Positions 1 through 5,257 of a stretch of 5,257 nt of DNA are shown here, piece by piece; within the stretch, counting starts at the first letter, position 1, and each line of letters opens with the position of its first letter. The position numbers and the translations under genes were made by a program. The notes beneath the pieces were generated by a model. The model ran no database searches and was not told the origin of the DNA. It saw only the letters and a list, made by a program, of their open reading frames with translations. Location of the stretch: the NCBI GenBank assembly GCA_023253235.1, contig JALRHE010000383.1, positions 1-5,257 on the forward strand, read 5' to 3'. Source of the DNA: Steroidobacteraceae bacterium (GTDB taxonomy: Bacteria; Pseudomonadota; Gammaproteobacteria; Steroidobacterales; Steroidobacteraceae).

Positions 1-1228
1 CGGTTTCCGCGAGCATCATCTCGGTGAACTTATCCATGCGGGTTGCTGTCGTTGGGCCTGCGGGTCCCACGACCTCGTCGCGTACCGGATCGACCGGACC
101 GACGTAGTAGATCACCCGGTTACGGAAATCGACGCCTTCTGGAAGCCCCTTGCCGCTGGCGATCAGATCGGCGATGCGCTTGTGTGCAGCATCGCGACCG
201 GTGAGCATCTTGCCGTTGAGCAGCAGTCGATCGCCCGGCTTCCAGGATGCGACCTCAGCCGGCGTCAGCGTGTCGAGATTCACGCGACGTGACTCGGCCG
301 AAGGAGCCCAGTCCACTTTCGGCCAACGCGTGAGATCCGGCGGATCCAACTTGGCCGGGCCTCGGCCATCGAGCGTGAAGTGCAAGTGACGCGTCGCCGC
401 GCAGTTCGGGATCATCGCCACTGGCTTCGAAGCAGCATGGGTAGGGTAGTCGAGAATCTTGACGTCGAGCACCGTCGACAGGCCGCCCAAGCCTTGCGCG
501 CCGATTCCGAGCGCGTTCACCTTGTCGTGCAACTCGATACGTAATTCCTCGAGCGCATTTTTGGGGCCGCGGGCCTTGAGCTCCGACATGTCGATCGGAT
601 CCATCAAAGATTCTTTGGCCAGCAGCATCGCCTTTTCGGCTGAGCCGCCGATGCCGATACCGAGCATCCCAGGGGGGCACCAGCCTGCGCCCATAGTGGG
701 GACCGTTTTCAAAACCCAATCGACGATGGAATCGCTGGGATTCAACATCACGAACTTCGCCTTGTTTTCCGAGCCACCGCCCTTAGCCGATACGGTGATC
801 TCCACCTCGTCGCCCGGCACCATCTCCACGTGTACGACTGCCGGTGTGTTGTCGCGCGTGTTCTTACGTGTGAACGCCGGGTCCGCAACGATCGACGCGC
901 GCAGGGTGTTGTCCGGGTTCAGATAGGCGCGTCGCACGCCTTCATTGACCATCTCATCAAGCGTCAGTGTGGCATCCCAACGCACGTTCATGCCGACCTT
1001 GACGAACACGACGACGATGCCGGTGTCCTGACAGATCGGACGGTGCCCTTCGGCACACATGCGAGAGTTGGTCAGGATCTGCGCGATGGCGTCTTTCGCT
1101 GCCGGCGATTGTTCGAGTTCGTACGCCCGGCCAAGCGCCTCGATGTAATCCATCGGGTGGTAGTAGGAGATGTACTGCAGCGCATCGGCGACGCTGTCGA
1201 TGACATCTTGCTGCTTGATCGTGCTCAT
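1..1228 (-). CDS. fumA: Class I (iron-sulfur) fumarate hydratase, single-chain type (3' end outside window)
   Basis: This enzyme hydrates fumarate to L-malate in the TCA cycle with an oxygen-labile [4Fe-4S] cluster. Translating the minus strand from ATG 1228 gives 409 codons without a stop up to the window edge. The family is about 505-510 aa, so roughly 100 C-terminal residues are missing. Visible signatures are SYYHPMDYI (21-29), CAEGHRPICQDTGIV (58-72), KNTRDNTPAV (122-131), KGGGSENKAK (149-158), GAGWCPPGMLGIGIGG (180-195), DYPTHAAS (260-267), IPNCAATRH (273-281), LLNGKMLTGRDAAHKR (336-351), YYVGPVDP (374-381) and GPTTATRMDKF (391-401). Cys66, Cys184 and Cys276 have nearly the spacing of the three cluster ligands of E. 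coli FumA (105, 224, 318). The start at 1228 fits homologues beginning M-x-x-I-K-Q and has a Shine-Dalgarno-like AAGAGAGAG. The gene may be cotranscribed with apaH. The symbol fumA is by family; the locus may be called fum or fumB elsewhere. Confidence 0.95.
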   Translation of the reverse strand, partial: MSTIKQQDVIDSVADALQYISYYHPMDYIEALGRAYELEQSPAAKDAIAQILTNSRMCAEGHRPICQDTGIVVVFVKVGMNVRWDATLTLDEMVNEGVRRAYLNPDNTLRASIVADPAFTRKNTRDNTPAVVHVEMVPGDEVEITVSAKGGGSENKAKFVMLNPSDSIVDWVLKTVPTMGAGWCPPGMLGIGIGGSAEKAMLLAKESLMDPIDMSELKARGPKNALEELRIELHDKVNALGIGAQGLGGLSTVLDVKILDYPTHAASKPVAMIPNCAATRHLHFTLDGRGPAKLDPPDLTRWPKVDWAPSAESRRVNLDTLTPAEVASWKPGDRLLLNGKMLTGRDAAHKRIADLIASGKGLPEGVDFRNRVIYYVGPVDPVRDEVVGPAGPTTATRMDKFTEMMLAET

Positions 1229-1235
1229 GGTGCGA

Positions 1236-1244
1236 CTCTCTCTT
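1236..1244 (-). promoter_or_regulatory. Shine-Dalgarno-like purine tract of the fumarase gene
   Basis: The minus strand reads AAGAGAGAG, with seven bases between it and the ATG at 1228. It is the only clear ribosome-binding purine tract at any junction in this window. It favours the 1228 start over the in-frame ATG at 1258, which has no such tract upstream. Confidence 0.55.
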
Positions 1245-1259
1245 GAAGGACTCGTCATT

Positions 1260-2081
1260 TTAACCGGGGTCGCGATGGCCCGGGCAGTCAAGCTGCCAGC
1301 GTGTCCCGTCATCGAGGCATGCTGCGGTCAGCGACCCGCCCCACACGCAACCGGTATCCAGTGCGAGCACATCGGTGCGATCCAGCAAGCCGAGTGTCGA
1401 CCAGTGTCCGAAGATTACGCGGCTACCGGCGCTGGCGCGTGGCGTCACATCGAACCACGGCAGCCAGCCCGCCGTTTGGGACCCGGGTGCGCCTTTCATC
1501 TTCAGATCGATACGTCCGTCGGTGCGACAGTAACGCATACGTGTGAGTGTGTTGATGACGAAGCGCCAGCGATCGAAGCCTTTGAGGGACGACGACCACG
1601 AGTGTGGTTCGTCGCCATACATGTTGTCGAACAGAGCCTTCGGGTCGCGCTGCAATTGGTGTCCGACCTCCGTCGCCAATTCGAGTGTCTGCGGAACCGA
1701 CCAGGTGGGCACAAGTCCGGCATGCACCATGAGATCCGATCCGTCGGCGATCGCGAGCGGTCGGGTGATTAGCCAATGCAGCAAGGCATCTCGATCCGGT
1801 GCATCGAGAATGTCATCGAGCGTATCGCCATCGCGTCGCTTTCTTGCGCCAGCGCCGAAGGCGACAGCCAGTAGGTGCAGATCATGATTGCCGAGGACGA
1901 CCTTGGCAGCATCGCCCAGCGAACGAACGAAACGCAGTACACCCAAGGACTCTGGGCCGCGATTGACGAGATCGCCCACGAACCAGAGTTGGTCTTTTGT
2001 GCGATCGAATTCGCAGAGAGCGAGAAGCCGTGTCAGTTCCGTCAGGCAACCTTGGACGTCGCCGATCGCAATTCGGCGCAT
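1260..2081 (-). CDS. apaH: Symmetrical bis(5'-nucleosyl)-tetraphosphatase ApaH
   Basis: ApaH cleaves Ap4A and related dinucleoside tetraphosphates symmetrically to two nucleoside diphosphates; in E. coli it also removes Np4 caps from RNA 5' ends. It is a cytoplasmic metallophosphoesterase of the PPP type. The 273 aa chain is close to the family length and has the metal motifs in order: GDVQGC (7-12), GDLVNRGP (36-43), LGNHDLH (63-69), VHAG (119-122) and FGHW (224-227). It also has the ApaH-specific MYGDEPHSW (154-162), TLTRMRYC (178-185) and ALDTGCVWGGSL (240-251). The usual His of the first motif is Gln10, as in other non-enteric ApaH proteins. The ATG at 2081 overlaps the apaG TGA as TGATG. 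The stop is TAA, and an ATG that could start the fumarase gene lies one base beyond it. Confidence 0.97.
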   Translation of the reverse strand: MRRIAIGDVQGCLTELTRLLALCEFDRTKDQLWFVGDLVNRGPESLGVLRFVRSLGDAAKVVLGNHDLHLLAVAFGAGARKRRDGDTLDDILDAPDRDALLHWLITRPLAIADGSDLMVHAGLVPTWSVPQTLELATEVGHQLQRDPKALFDNMYGDEPHSWSSSLKGFDRWRFVINTLTRMRYCRTDGRIDLKMKGAPGSQTAGWLPWFDVTPRASAGSRVIFGHWSTLGLLDRTDVLALDTGCVWGGSLTAACLDDGTRWQLDCPGHRDPG

Positions 2082-2083
2082 CA
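2079..2083 (-). promoter_or_regulatory. TGATG stop/start overlap, apaG to apaH
   Basis: On the minus strand the apaG stop (TGA, 2083-2081) and the apaH start (ATG, 2081-2079) share one A, the same layout as pdxA/rsmA. No Shine-Dalgarno is evident before the ATG. Coupling would keep ApaG and ApaH output linked. The overlap is seen directly; the coupling is inferred. Confidence 0.8.
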
Positions 2084-2458
2084 GTGCAGCATGCCGGGCT
2101 TGGCGAGGCGAAACGCAGCGATCGGCGCGTCGAACTCGACACCGTCCTCCGCTTGCATTTGATAGCTGCCCTGCATCGTACCGACCGGCGTCTCGATGAT
2201 CGCACCGCTCGAGTAGCGAAATCCCTGACCTGGTTCGAGCAACGGCTGCTCGCCGACCACGCCTTTACCGCGCACCTCCTGAACCTTGCCATCACTATCG
2301 GTGATGATCCAATGACGCGAAATCAGTTTGGCGCTGACGGCACCTTCGTTCAGGATGGTGATGGTGTAAGCAAACGCGTATCGACGCTCATCCGGATCGG
2401 ACTGACTGTCGATGTATTCCGTAAGCACGTCTATTTTGATGCGATGCCGATCGTCCAT
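2081..2458 (-). CDS. apaG: ApaG domain protein (Co2+/Mg2+ efflux-associated name; function uncertain)
   Basis: ApaG is a small immunoglobulin-like beta-sandwich (DUF525) protein. It is often labelled a cobalt/magnesium efflux protein from Salmonella corD phenotypes, but its biochemical role is not settled. At 125 aa the product has the same length as E. coli ApaG and is similar along its whole length. Visible signatures are TEYIDSQSDPDERRYAFAYT (13-32), SRHWIITDSDGKVQEVRGKG (47-66) with the glycine-rich GKGVVGEQP (64-72), and GAIIETPVGTMQGSYQM (85-101). The start lies nine bases after the rsmA stop with no recognisable Shine-Dalgarno, and the stop shares a base with the apaH start. It has no signal peptide or membrane segment, so it is cytoplasmic. 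Confidence 0.96.
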   Translation of the reverse strand: MDDRHRIKIDVLTEYIDSQSDPDERRYAFAYTITILNEGAVSAKLISRHWIITDSDGKVQEVRGKGVVGEQPLLEPGQGFRYSSGAIIETPVGTMQGSYQMQAEDGVEFDAPIAAFRLAKPGMLH

Positions 2459-2467
2459 AGAGCAACG

Positions 2468-3241
2468 CTAGCGAGCCGGGATCAGCTGTGCAAGAGCTGC
2501 GAACTGACTGGGCTTCAGTGTTTCAGGTCGCGCTGCGGGGTCAATGCCGCACGATTCGATCGCAGCCACATCGAGCCACTGGCGGACGGCATTTCGAAGC
2601 GTCTTGCGTCGCTGCGAGAAGGCTGCCGTGACGAGTTGGCCGTAGCGCGCATCGACCGTGAAGGCGGGCTCTTGCCTCACCGTCAGTCGAGCCACCGCCG
2701 ACCAGACTTCGGGTGCCGGTCGGAACGCACCAGGGCCCACATCAAAAAGATGCTCCGCCTCAACCCATGGGGCGAGCATCACGGTCAGTCGTCCGTACTC
2801 GCTGCTACCGGCTTCGGCGCAGATACGCTCGATGACTTCTCGCTGCAGCATGATGTGCAGATCGAGGATGGCGGCGGGCGTCTTCAGCAGATGAAACAGC
2901 AATGGTGTCGAAATGTTGTACGGCAGGTTGCCGATGATGCGTAATCGTCGGCCCTTTGCCTCGGCGAGCGCAGCGAAATCGAATCGCAGCGCATCCGTCA
3001 CGTGCAGATGTAGGCCACGATCACCGAAGCGCTGCTGCAGATCCGCAGCGAGATCGCGATCGATCTCGATCGCGTCTAATTCGCCCGCGGCCTGGAGCAG
3101 ATCTTCGGTCAGGGCACCACGACCAGGACCGATCTCCACGAGAGGATCGCCCGGCTTCGGATTGATCGCTTCGATGATGTGGGTAATGACGCTGCGATCA
3201 TGCAGGAAATTCTGACCAAACCGTTTGCGAGCGAAGACCAT
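2468..3241 (-). CDS. rsmA: 16S rRNA (adenine1518-N6/adenine1519-N6)-dimethyltransferase RsmA (KsgA)
   Basis: RsmA transfers four methyl groups from S-adenosylmethionine to two adjacent adenines in the helix-45 loop of 16S rRNA, a late checkpoint in 30S assembly; its loss gives kasugamycin resistance. The 257 aa protein has the expected order of motifs: KRFGQNFL (6-13), VEIGPGRGALT (35-45, SAM motif I), AIEIDRD (57-63, acidic motif II), TDALRFD (82-88), the catalytic-site NLPYNIST (105-112, motif IV), MLQREVIERI (131-140), FRPAPEVWSAVARL (173-186) and AAFSQRRKTLRN (206-217). It is slightly shorter than the E. coli protein (273 aa), mostly through short tails. The ATG at 3241 shares its A with the pdxA TGA (TGATG) and has no evident Shine-Dalgarno, so translation probably depends on ribosomes finishing pdxA. 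The gene ends in TAG, nine bases before apaG. Confidence 0.97.
   Translation of the reverse strand: MVFARKRFGQNFLHDRSVITHIIEAINPKPGDPLVEIGPGRGALTEDLLQAAGELDAIEIDRDLAADLQQRFGDRGLHLHVTDALRFDFAALAEAKGRRLRIIGNLPYNISTPLLFHLLKTPAAILDLHIMLQREVIERICAEAGSSEYGRLTVMLAPWVEAEHLFDVGPGAFRPAPEVWSAVARLTVRQEPAFTVDARYGQLVTAAFSQRRKTLRNAVRQWLDVAAIESCGIDPAARPETLKPSQFAALAQLIPAR
3055..3074. repeat. Perfect inverted repeat with 9-bp arms inside rsmA
   Basis: The arms CGCGATCGA (3055-3063) and TCGATCGCG (3066-3074) are exact reverse complements around a 2-base spacer. With the base pair of context on the left, the stretch holds four GATC sites in about 25 bases. It lies within rsmA codons for Ala-Ile-Glu-Ile-Asp-Arg-Asp of SAM motif II, so protein constraint and codon preference can explain it. 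No regulatory role is shown. Confidence 0.5.
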
Positions 3242-3243
3242 CA
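3239..3243 (-). promoter_or_regulatory. TGATG stop/start overlap, pdxA to rsmA
   Basis: On the minus strand the pdxA stop (TGA, 3243-3241) and the rsmA start (ATG, 3241-3239) share one A. The 20 bases upstream contain no convincing Shine-Dalgarno. This arrangement usually reflects translation of the second gene by re-initiation after the first. The overlap is seen directly; the coupling is inferred. Confidence 0.8.
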
Positions 3244-4230
3244 GCGGCGTTCGACCAGTTGCACGGCAAGCTGTAATGCCGCAGCGAGGCTGCCGCTATC
3301 GGCTCGGCCGGTACCTGCCAACGACAGCGCTGTGCCGTGATCGACAGAGGTTCGGATGATGGGTAGCCCCAGCGTGACATTGACCGCCGCACCGAAGCCC
3401 GCGTGTTTGAGCACCGGTAACCCTTGATCGTGATACATCGCCAGGATGGCGTCATACCGTTCCAACTCGCGTGGCACGAACGCCGTATCAGCCGGTATTG
3501 GTCCGTAGGCGTCAATACCGAGACCTTTGGCTTCTTCGATGGCAGGCGCGATGGTTTGGATTTCTTCGTCGCCCAGCAAGCCGTTTTCACCCGCGTGCGG
3601 GTTCAATCCGCAGACGGCGATTCGCGGTCGCTCGATCTGCCAGAGCCGCTGTAGGTCTGCATGCATCACTTTCAAGATATCGACGATCTTGTGACGGCTG
3701 ATGGCATCGGGTACGCGTCGCAGTGGCAAGTGAGTCGTCGCGAGCGCGACTCGCAGACTGTCGGCAACGAGCATCATGATCGGTAGTGGTGCGCCGGTGT
3801 GCTCAGCGAGATATTCGGTATGTCCCGAGAACGGCACGCCGGACTCGGCAATGACGCTCTTTTGGACAGGCGCCGTCACCATCGCATCGAAGCGACCCGC
3901 TCGGATTCCCTCGAGTGCGACATCGAGCAGTCCGACGACGTAGCCCGCATTGCGCACATCCAGTTCACCCGCCCGGGATGCAACGGCGAGGGGTCGGTGT
4001 TCGATCGTCATCGACAATTTGGCCGGTTCGATTCCGATCGCACGGCTTCGTTCTTCGAACAAATGACGATCGACGAGACAAGTCAGTTCGACCTCACCAC
4101 GAAAATCTCGGGTAAAAGCCGCGGCAACTTGTGCGCACAGTTCCGGGCCGATGCCCGCGGGCTCACCCGAGGTGATGACGATACGGGGTCGCGACCGTGA
4201 GTGGTTGATCTCAGCCTTTGATGTCGACAT
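3241..4230 (-). CDS. pdxA: 4-hydroxythreonine-4-phosphate dehydrogenase PdxA
   Basis: PdxA is a cytoplasmic enzyme that oxidises 4-phosphohydroxy-L-threonine with NAD(P)+. The product decarboxylates to 3-amino-2-oxopropyl phosphate, which PdxJ uses to make pyridoxine 5'-phosphate. The protein is 329 aa, the same length as E. coli PdxA. Visible signatures are ITSGEPAGIGPE (19-30), TAPVQKSVI (119-127), FSGHTEY (134-140), ATTHLPL (164-170), GLNPHAGE (208-215), AMYHDQGLPVLK (264-275) and TSVDHGTAL (294-302). H167, H212 and H267 match the three metal-ligand histidines known in E. coli (166, 211, 266). The frame stays open to about 4593, but that upstream part is out-of-frame surA. The ATG at 4230 is the only plausible start: it is 15 codons before the conserved PRIVIT strand, with no ATG, GTG or TTG in between. 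The Shine-Dalgarno is weak (GACGAAG), suggesting coupling to surA. Confidence 0.97.
   Translation of the reverse strand: MSTSKAEINHSRSRPRIVITSGEPAGIGPELCAQVAAAFTRDFRGEVELTCLVDRHLFEERSRAIGIEPAKLSMTIEHRPLAVASRAGELDVRNAGYVVGLLDVALEGIRAGRFDAMVTAPVQKSVIAESGVPFSGHTEYLAEHTGAPLPIMMLVADSLRVALATTHLPLRRVPDAISRHKIVDILKVMHADLQRLWQIERPRIAVCGLNPHAGENGLLGDEEIQTIAPAIEEAKGLGIDAYGPIPADTAFVPRELERYDAILAMYHDQGLPVLKHAGFGAAVNVTLGLPIIRTSVDHGTALSLAGTGRADSGSLAAALQLAVQLVERR
4211..4230 (-). other. 20-bp coding overlap of surA 3' end and pdxA 5' end
   Basis: The last codons of surA (through its TGA at 4213-4211) and the first codons of pdxA (ATG at 4230) use the same 20 bases in different frames. The pdxA start is fixed by the lack of any later in-frame start codon before the conserved first strand, so the overlap is very likely real. 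It suggests that ribosomes translating surA feed or affect pdxA initiation. Confidence 0.8.
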
Positions 4231-5257
4231 ACGCTTCGTCGCGCAGACGACGCAACCAGAGCTCGGTTTCCTCGTCGGCTTTGCTGCCGCGCAGCTGTAG
4301 GAAGGCGCGCTGCCGACGCAGTTCGTCGGTACTGTCGTATTGACGCTTGCCGAGCAACTGCACGATATGCCATCCGAATTGCGTACGGAAAGGCTCGCTG
4401 ATTTCGTTTTCACGCAGGGACGCCAACACGGCGTCGAACTCCGGTACGAACGTGCCCGGTGCCGTCCAACCGAGATCGCCGCCTTCGGCGCCTGAGCCGG
4501 GGTCTTCCGATAGCGTCTTGGCGAGCACGGCGAAGTCTTCGCCCTTGAGGATACGCTCGCGAACCTCGCGCAGACGCTGTTCGACCGTCGCATCGTCCTG
4601 AATTTCCGTGGGCTTTAGCAGGATGTGACGAGCGCGCGTCTGCTCGATCACGACTTGCTGGTCGGCACCACGAACTTCATTCAAGCGCACGATGTGGTAC
4701 CCGGACGGAGTGCGCAGCGGAGCGCTGACTTCACCAGGCTTGAGACCGACCACCAGATCGGCGAGTACCGTCGGGATTTCGGGGCCACGACGCCAACCGA
4801 GAGCGCCGCCTTCGAGGGCCGTTTGGCTGTTCGAATAGGCAACGGCGAGACGCGCAAAGTCTTCTCCCTGACGAGCGCGACTGACGACGTCCTCGGCACG
4901 ACGAGTGGCGTCTTCGAGCTGCTGCGGCGTCGCTTCTTGGGGCACCGCGATCAAGATGTGCGAGAGATTGTATTCATTGAGCTCGGACGGGCGAGATTTC
5001 TGCTTCTCGAGAAATTGCTCGAGCTCGCGTGGCGATACGTTGATGCGTTGAATGACATCGCGCTGCTGTAGCACCTGGATGGTCATTTCTCGGCGTACGG
5101 TTTCGCGGTACGCGCCATAGTCGATGCCTTGTGCAGCGAGTGCAGCCGGAAGCTGCGCGAGACCGATGTTGTTGCGTTGCGCGACCTCGGCCAAGGCTTG
5201 GTTCAAATTCTCGTCATTGACGCGAATACCCGCACGCTGAGCACGCTGGATTTGCAG
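4211..5257 (-). CDS. surA: Periplasmic chaperone / peptidyl-prolyl isomerase SurA (5' end outside window)
   Basis: SurA escorts unfolded outer-membrane proteins through the periplasm to the BAM complex. The frame is open from the right edge to a TGA at 4213-4211, giving 348 visible residues. From recalled E. coli SurA (428 aa), about 80 N-terminal residues, including the signal peptide, lie outside the window. Visible residues 1-90 are the helical N-terminal chaperone domain (DENLNQALAEVAQRNN is very close to the E. coli segment). Residues about 97-195 are parvulin domain 1 (NLSHILI to YHIVRLNEV) and about 207-303 are parvulin domain 2 (ARHILLKP, EDPGSGAEGGDLGW, FGWHIVQLL). The last 45 residues (ending AYVDIKG) are the C-terminal helix that packs on the N-domain. 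A TTG at 5206 is an internal Leu codon, not the start. The end overlaps pdxA by 20 bp. In E. coli lptD lies upstream, which cannot be checked here. Identification is secure. Confidence 0.96.
   Translation of the reverse strand: MQIQRAQRAGIRVNDENLNQALAEVAQRNNIGLAQLPAALAAQGIDYGAYRETVRREMTIQVLQQRDVIQRINVSPRELEQFLEKQKSRPSELNEYNLSHILIAVPQEATPQQLEDATRRAEDVVSRARQGEDFARLAVAYSNSQTALEGGALGWRRGPEIPTVLADLVVGLKPGEVSAPLRTPSGYHIVRLNEVRGADQQVVIEQTRARHILLKPTEIQDDATVEQRLREVRERILKGEDFAVLAKTLSEDPGSGAEGGDLGWTAPGTFVPEFDAVLASLRENEISEPFRTQFGWHIVQLLGKRQYDSTDELRRQRAFLQLRGSKADEETELWLRRLRDEAYVDIKG

Noticed and set aside
459..1246. Plus-strand open frames of 138-155 codons opposite the fumarase
   Set aside because: The minus-strand reading here matches class I fumarase over its full length, including the cysteine ligands. 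The plus-strand frames show no family similarity.
1229..1259. Possible terminator or promoter between apaH and the fumarase gene
   Set aside because: The 31-bp gap has no GC-rich stem followed by a T-run and no convincing -35/-10 pair. Only a Shine-Dalgarno-like tract is seen.
1997..2944. A 315-codon open frame on the plus strand, opposite apaH, apaG and rsmA
   Set aside because: It lies wholly antisense to three well-conserved genes. Its product is rich in Arg, Asp and His with no recognisable domain, and it crosses gene boundaries. Long antisense frames are common in GC-rich coding DNA.
4231..4593. Extension of the pdxA frame upstream, making a 450-residue protein
   Set aside because: This part is surA read in another frame: its sequence is Ser/Arg/Pro-rich and unlike PdxA. 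The ATG at 4230 gives exactly the family length of 329 aa.
5204..5206. TTG at 5206 as a start codon for SurA
   Set aside because: The frame continues upstream to the window edge with residues that match the SurA N-domain, so this TTG is an internal leucine codon.
1..5257. Mobile element, CRISPR array, tRNA/rRNA gene or novel defence system
   Set aside because: All but about 40 bases are accounted for by six conserved housekeeping genes with intact frames. I saw no direct-repeat array, transposase, tRNA-like fold or unexplained stretch.

Overview
The window carries six genes, all on the minus strand, with almost no non-coding DNA. Read in transcription order from the right edge they are surA (5' end cut off by the window), pdxA, rsmA/ksgA, apaG, apaH and a class I fumarate hydratase (3' end cut off). 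The first five reproduce the surA-pdxA-rsmA-apaG-apaH cluster known from Escherichia coli and many other Gammaproteobacteria. Base composition is moderately GC-rich (roughly 57-60% by eye). The fumarase is the long single-chain class I type typical of Pseudomonas-like and Xanthomonas-like bacteria, and ApaH has the GD-x-Q-G form of its first metal motif. I infer a non-enteric gammaproteobacterium and cannot name a genus.

Layout: 5257-4211 is SurA, a periplasmic chaperone for outer-membrane proteins, with both parvulin domains visible. 4230-3241 is PdxA (vitamin B6 synthesis) and overlaps the end of surA by 20 bp. 3241-2468 is RsmA, the 16S rRNA dimethyladenosine methyltransferase. 2458-2081 is ApaG. 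2081-1260 is ApaH, the diadenosine tetraphosphate hydrolase. 1228-1 is the fumarase. The pdxA/rsmA and apaG/apaH junctions are both TGATG, where stop and start share one base. Neither has a clear Shine-Dalgarno sequence, so translational coupling is likely. The largest gap between genes is 31 bp (1229-1259). No stretch above 300 bases lacks a gene, and I see no terminator, mobile element, RNA gene or CRISPR array.

The genes serve different processes: envelope biogenesis, pyridoxal phosphate synthesis, ribosome maturation, Np4N/RNA-cap metabolism and the TCA cycle. They look like one housekeeping transcription unit rather than a pathway. The less usual point is the fumarase gene placed directly behind apaH, with a second in-frame ATG one base after the apaH stop. 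I found no sign of a previously undescribed system; the findings are modest points about gene order, start sites and a few residues.
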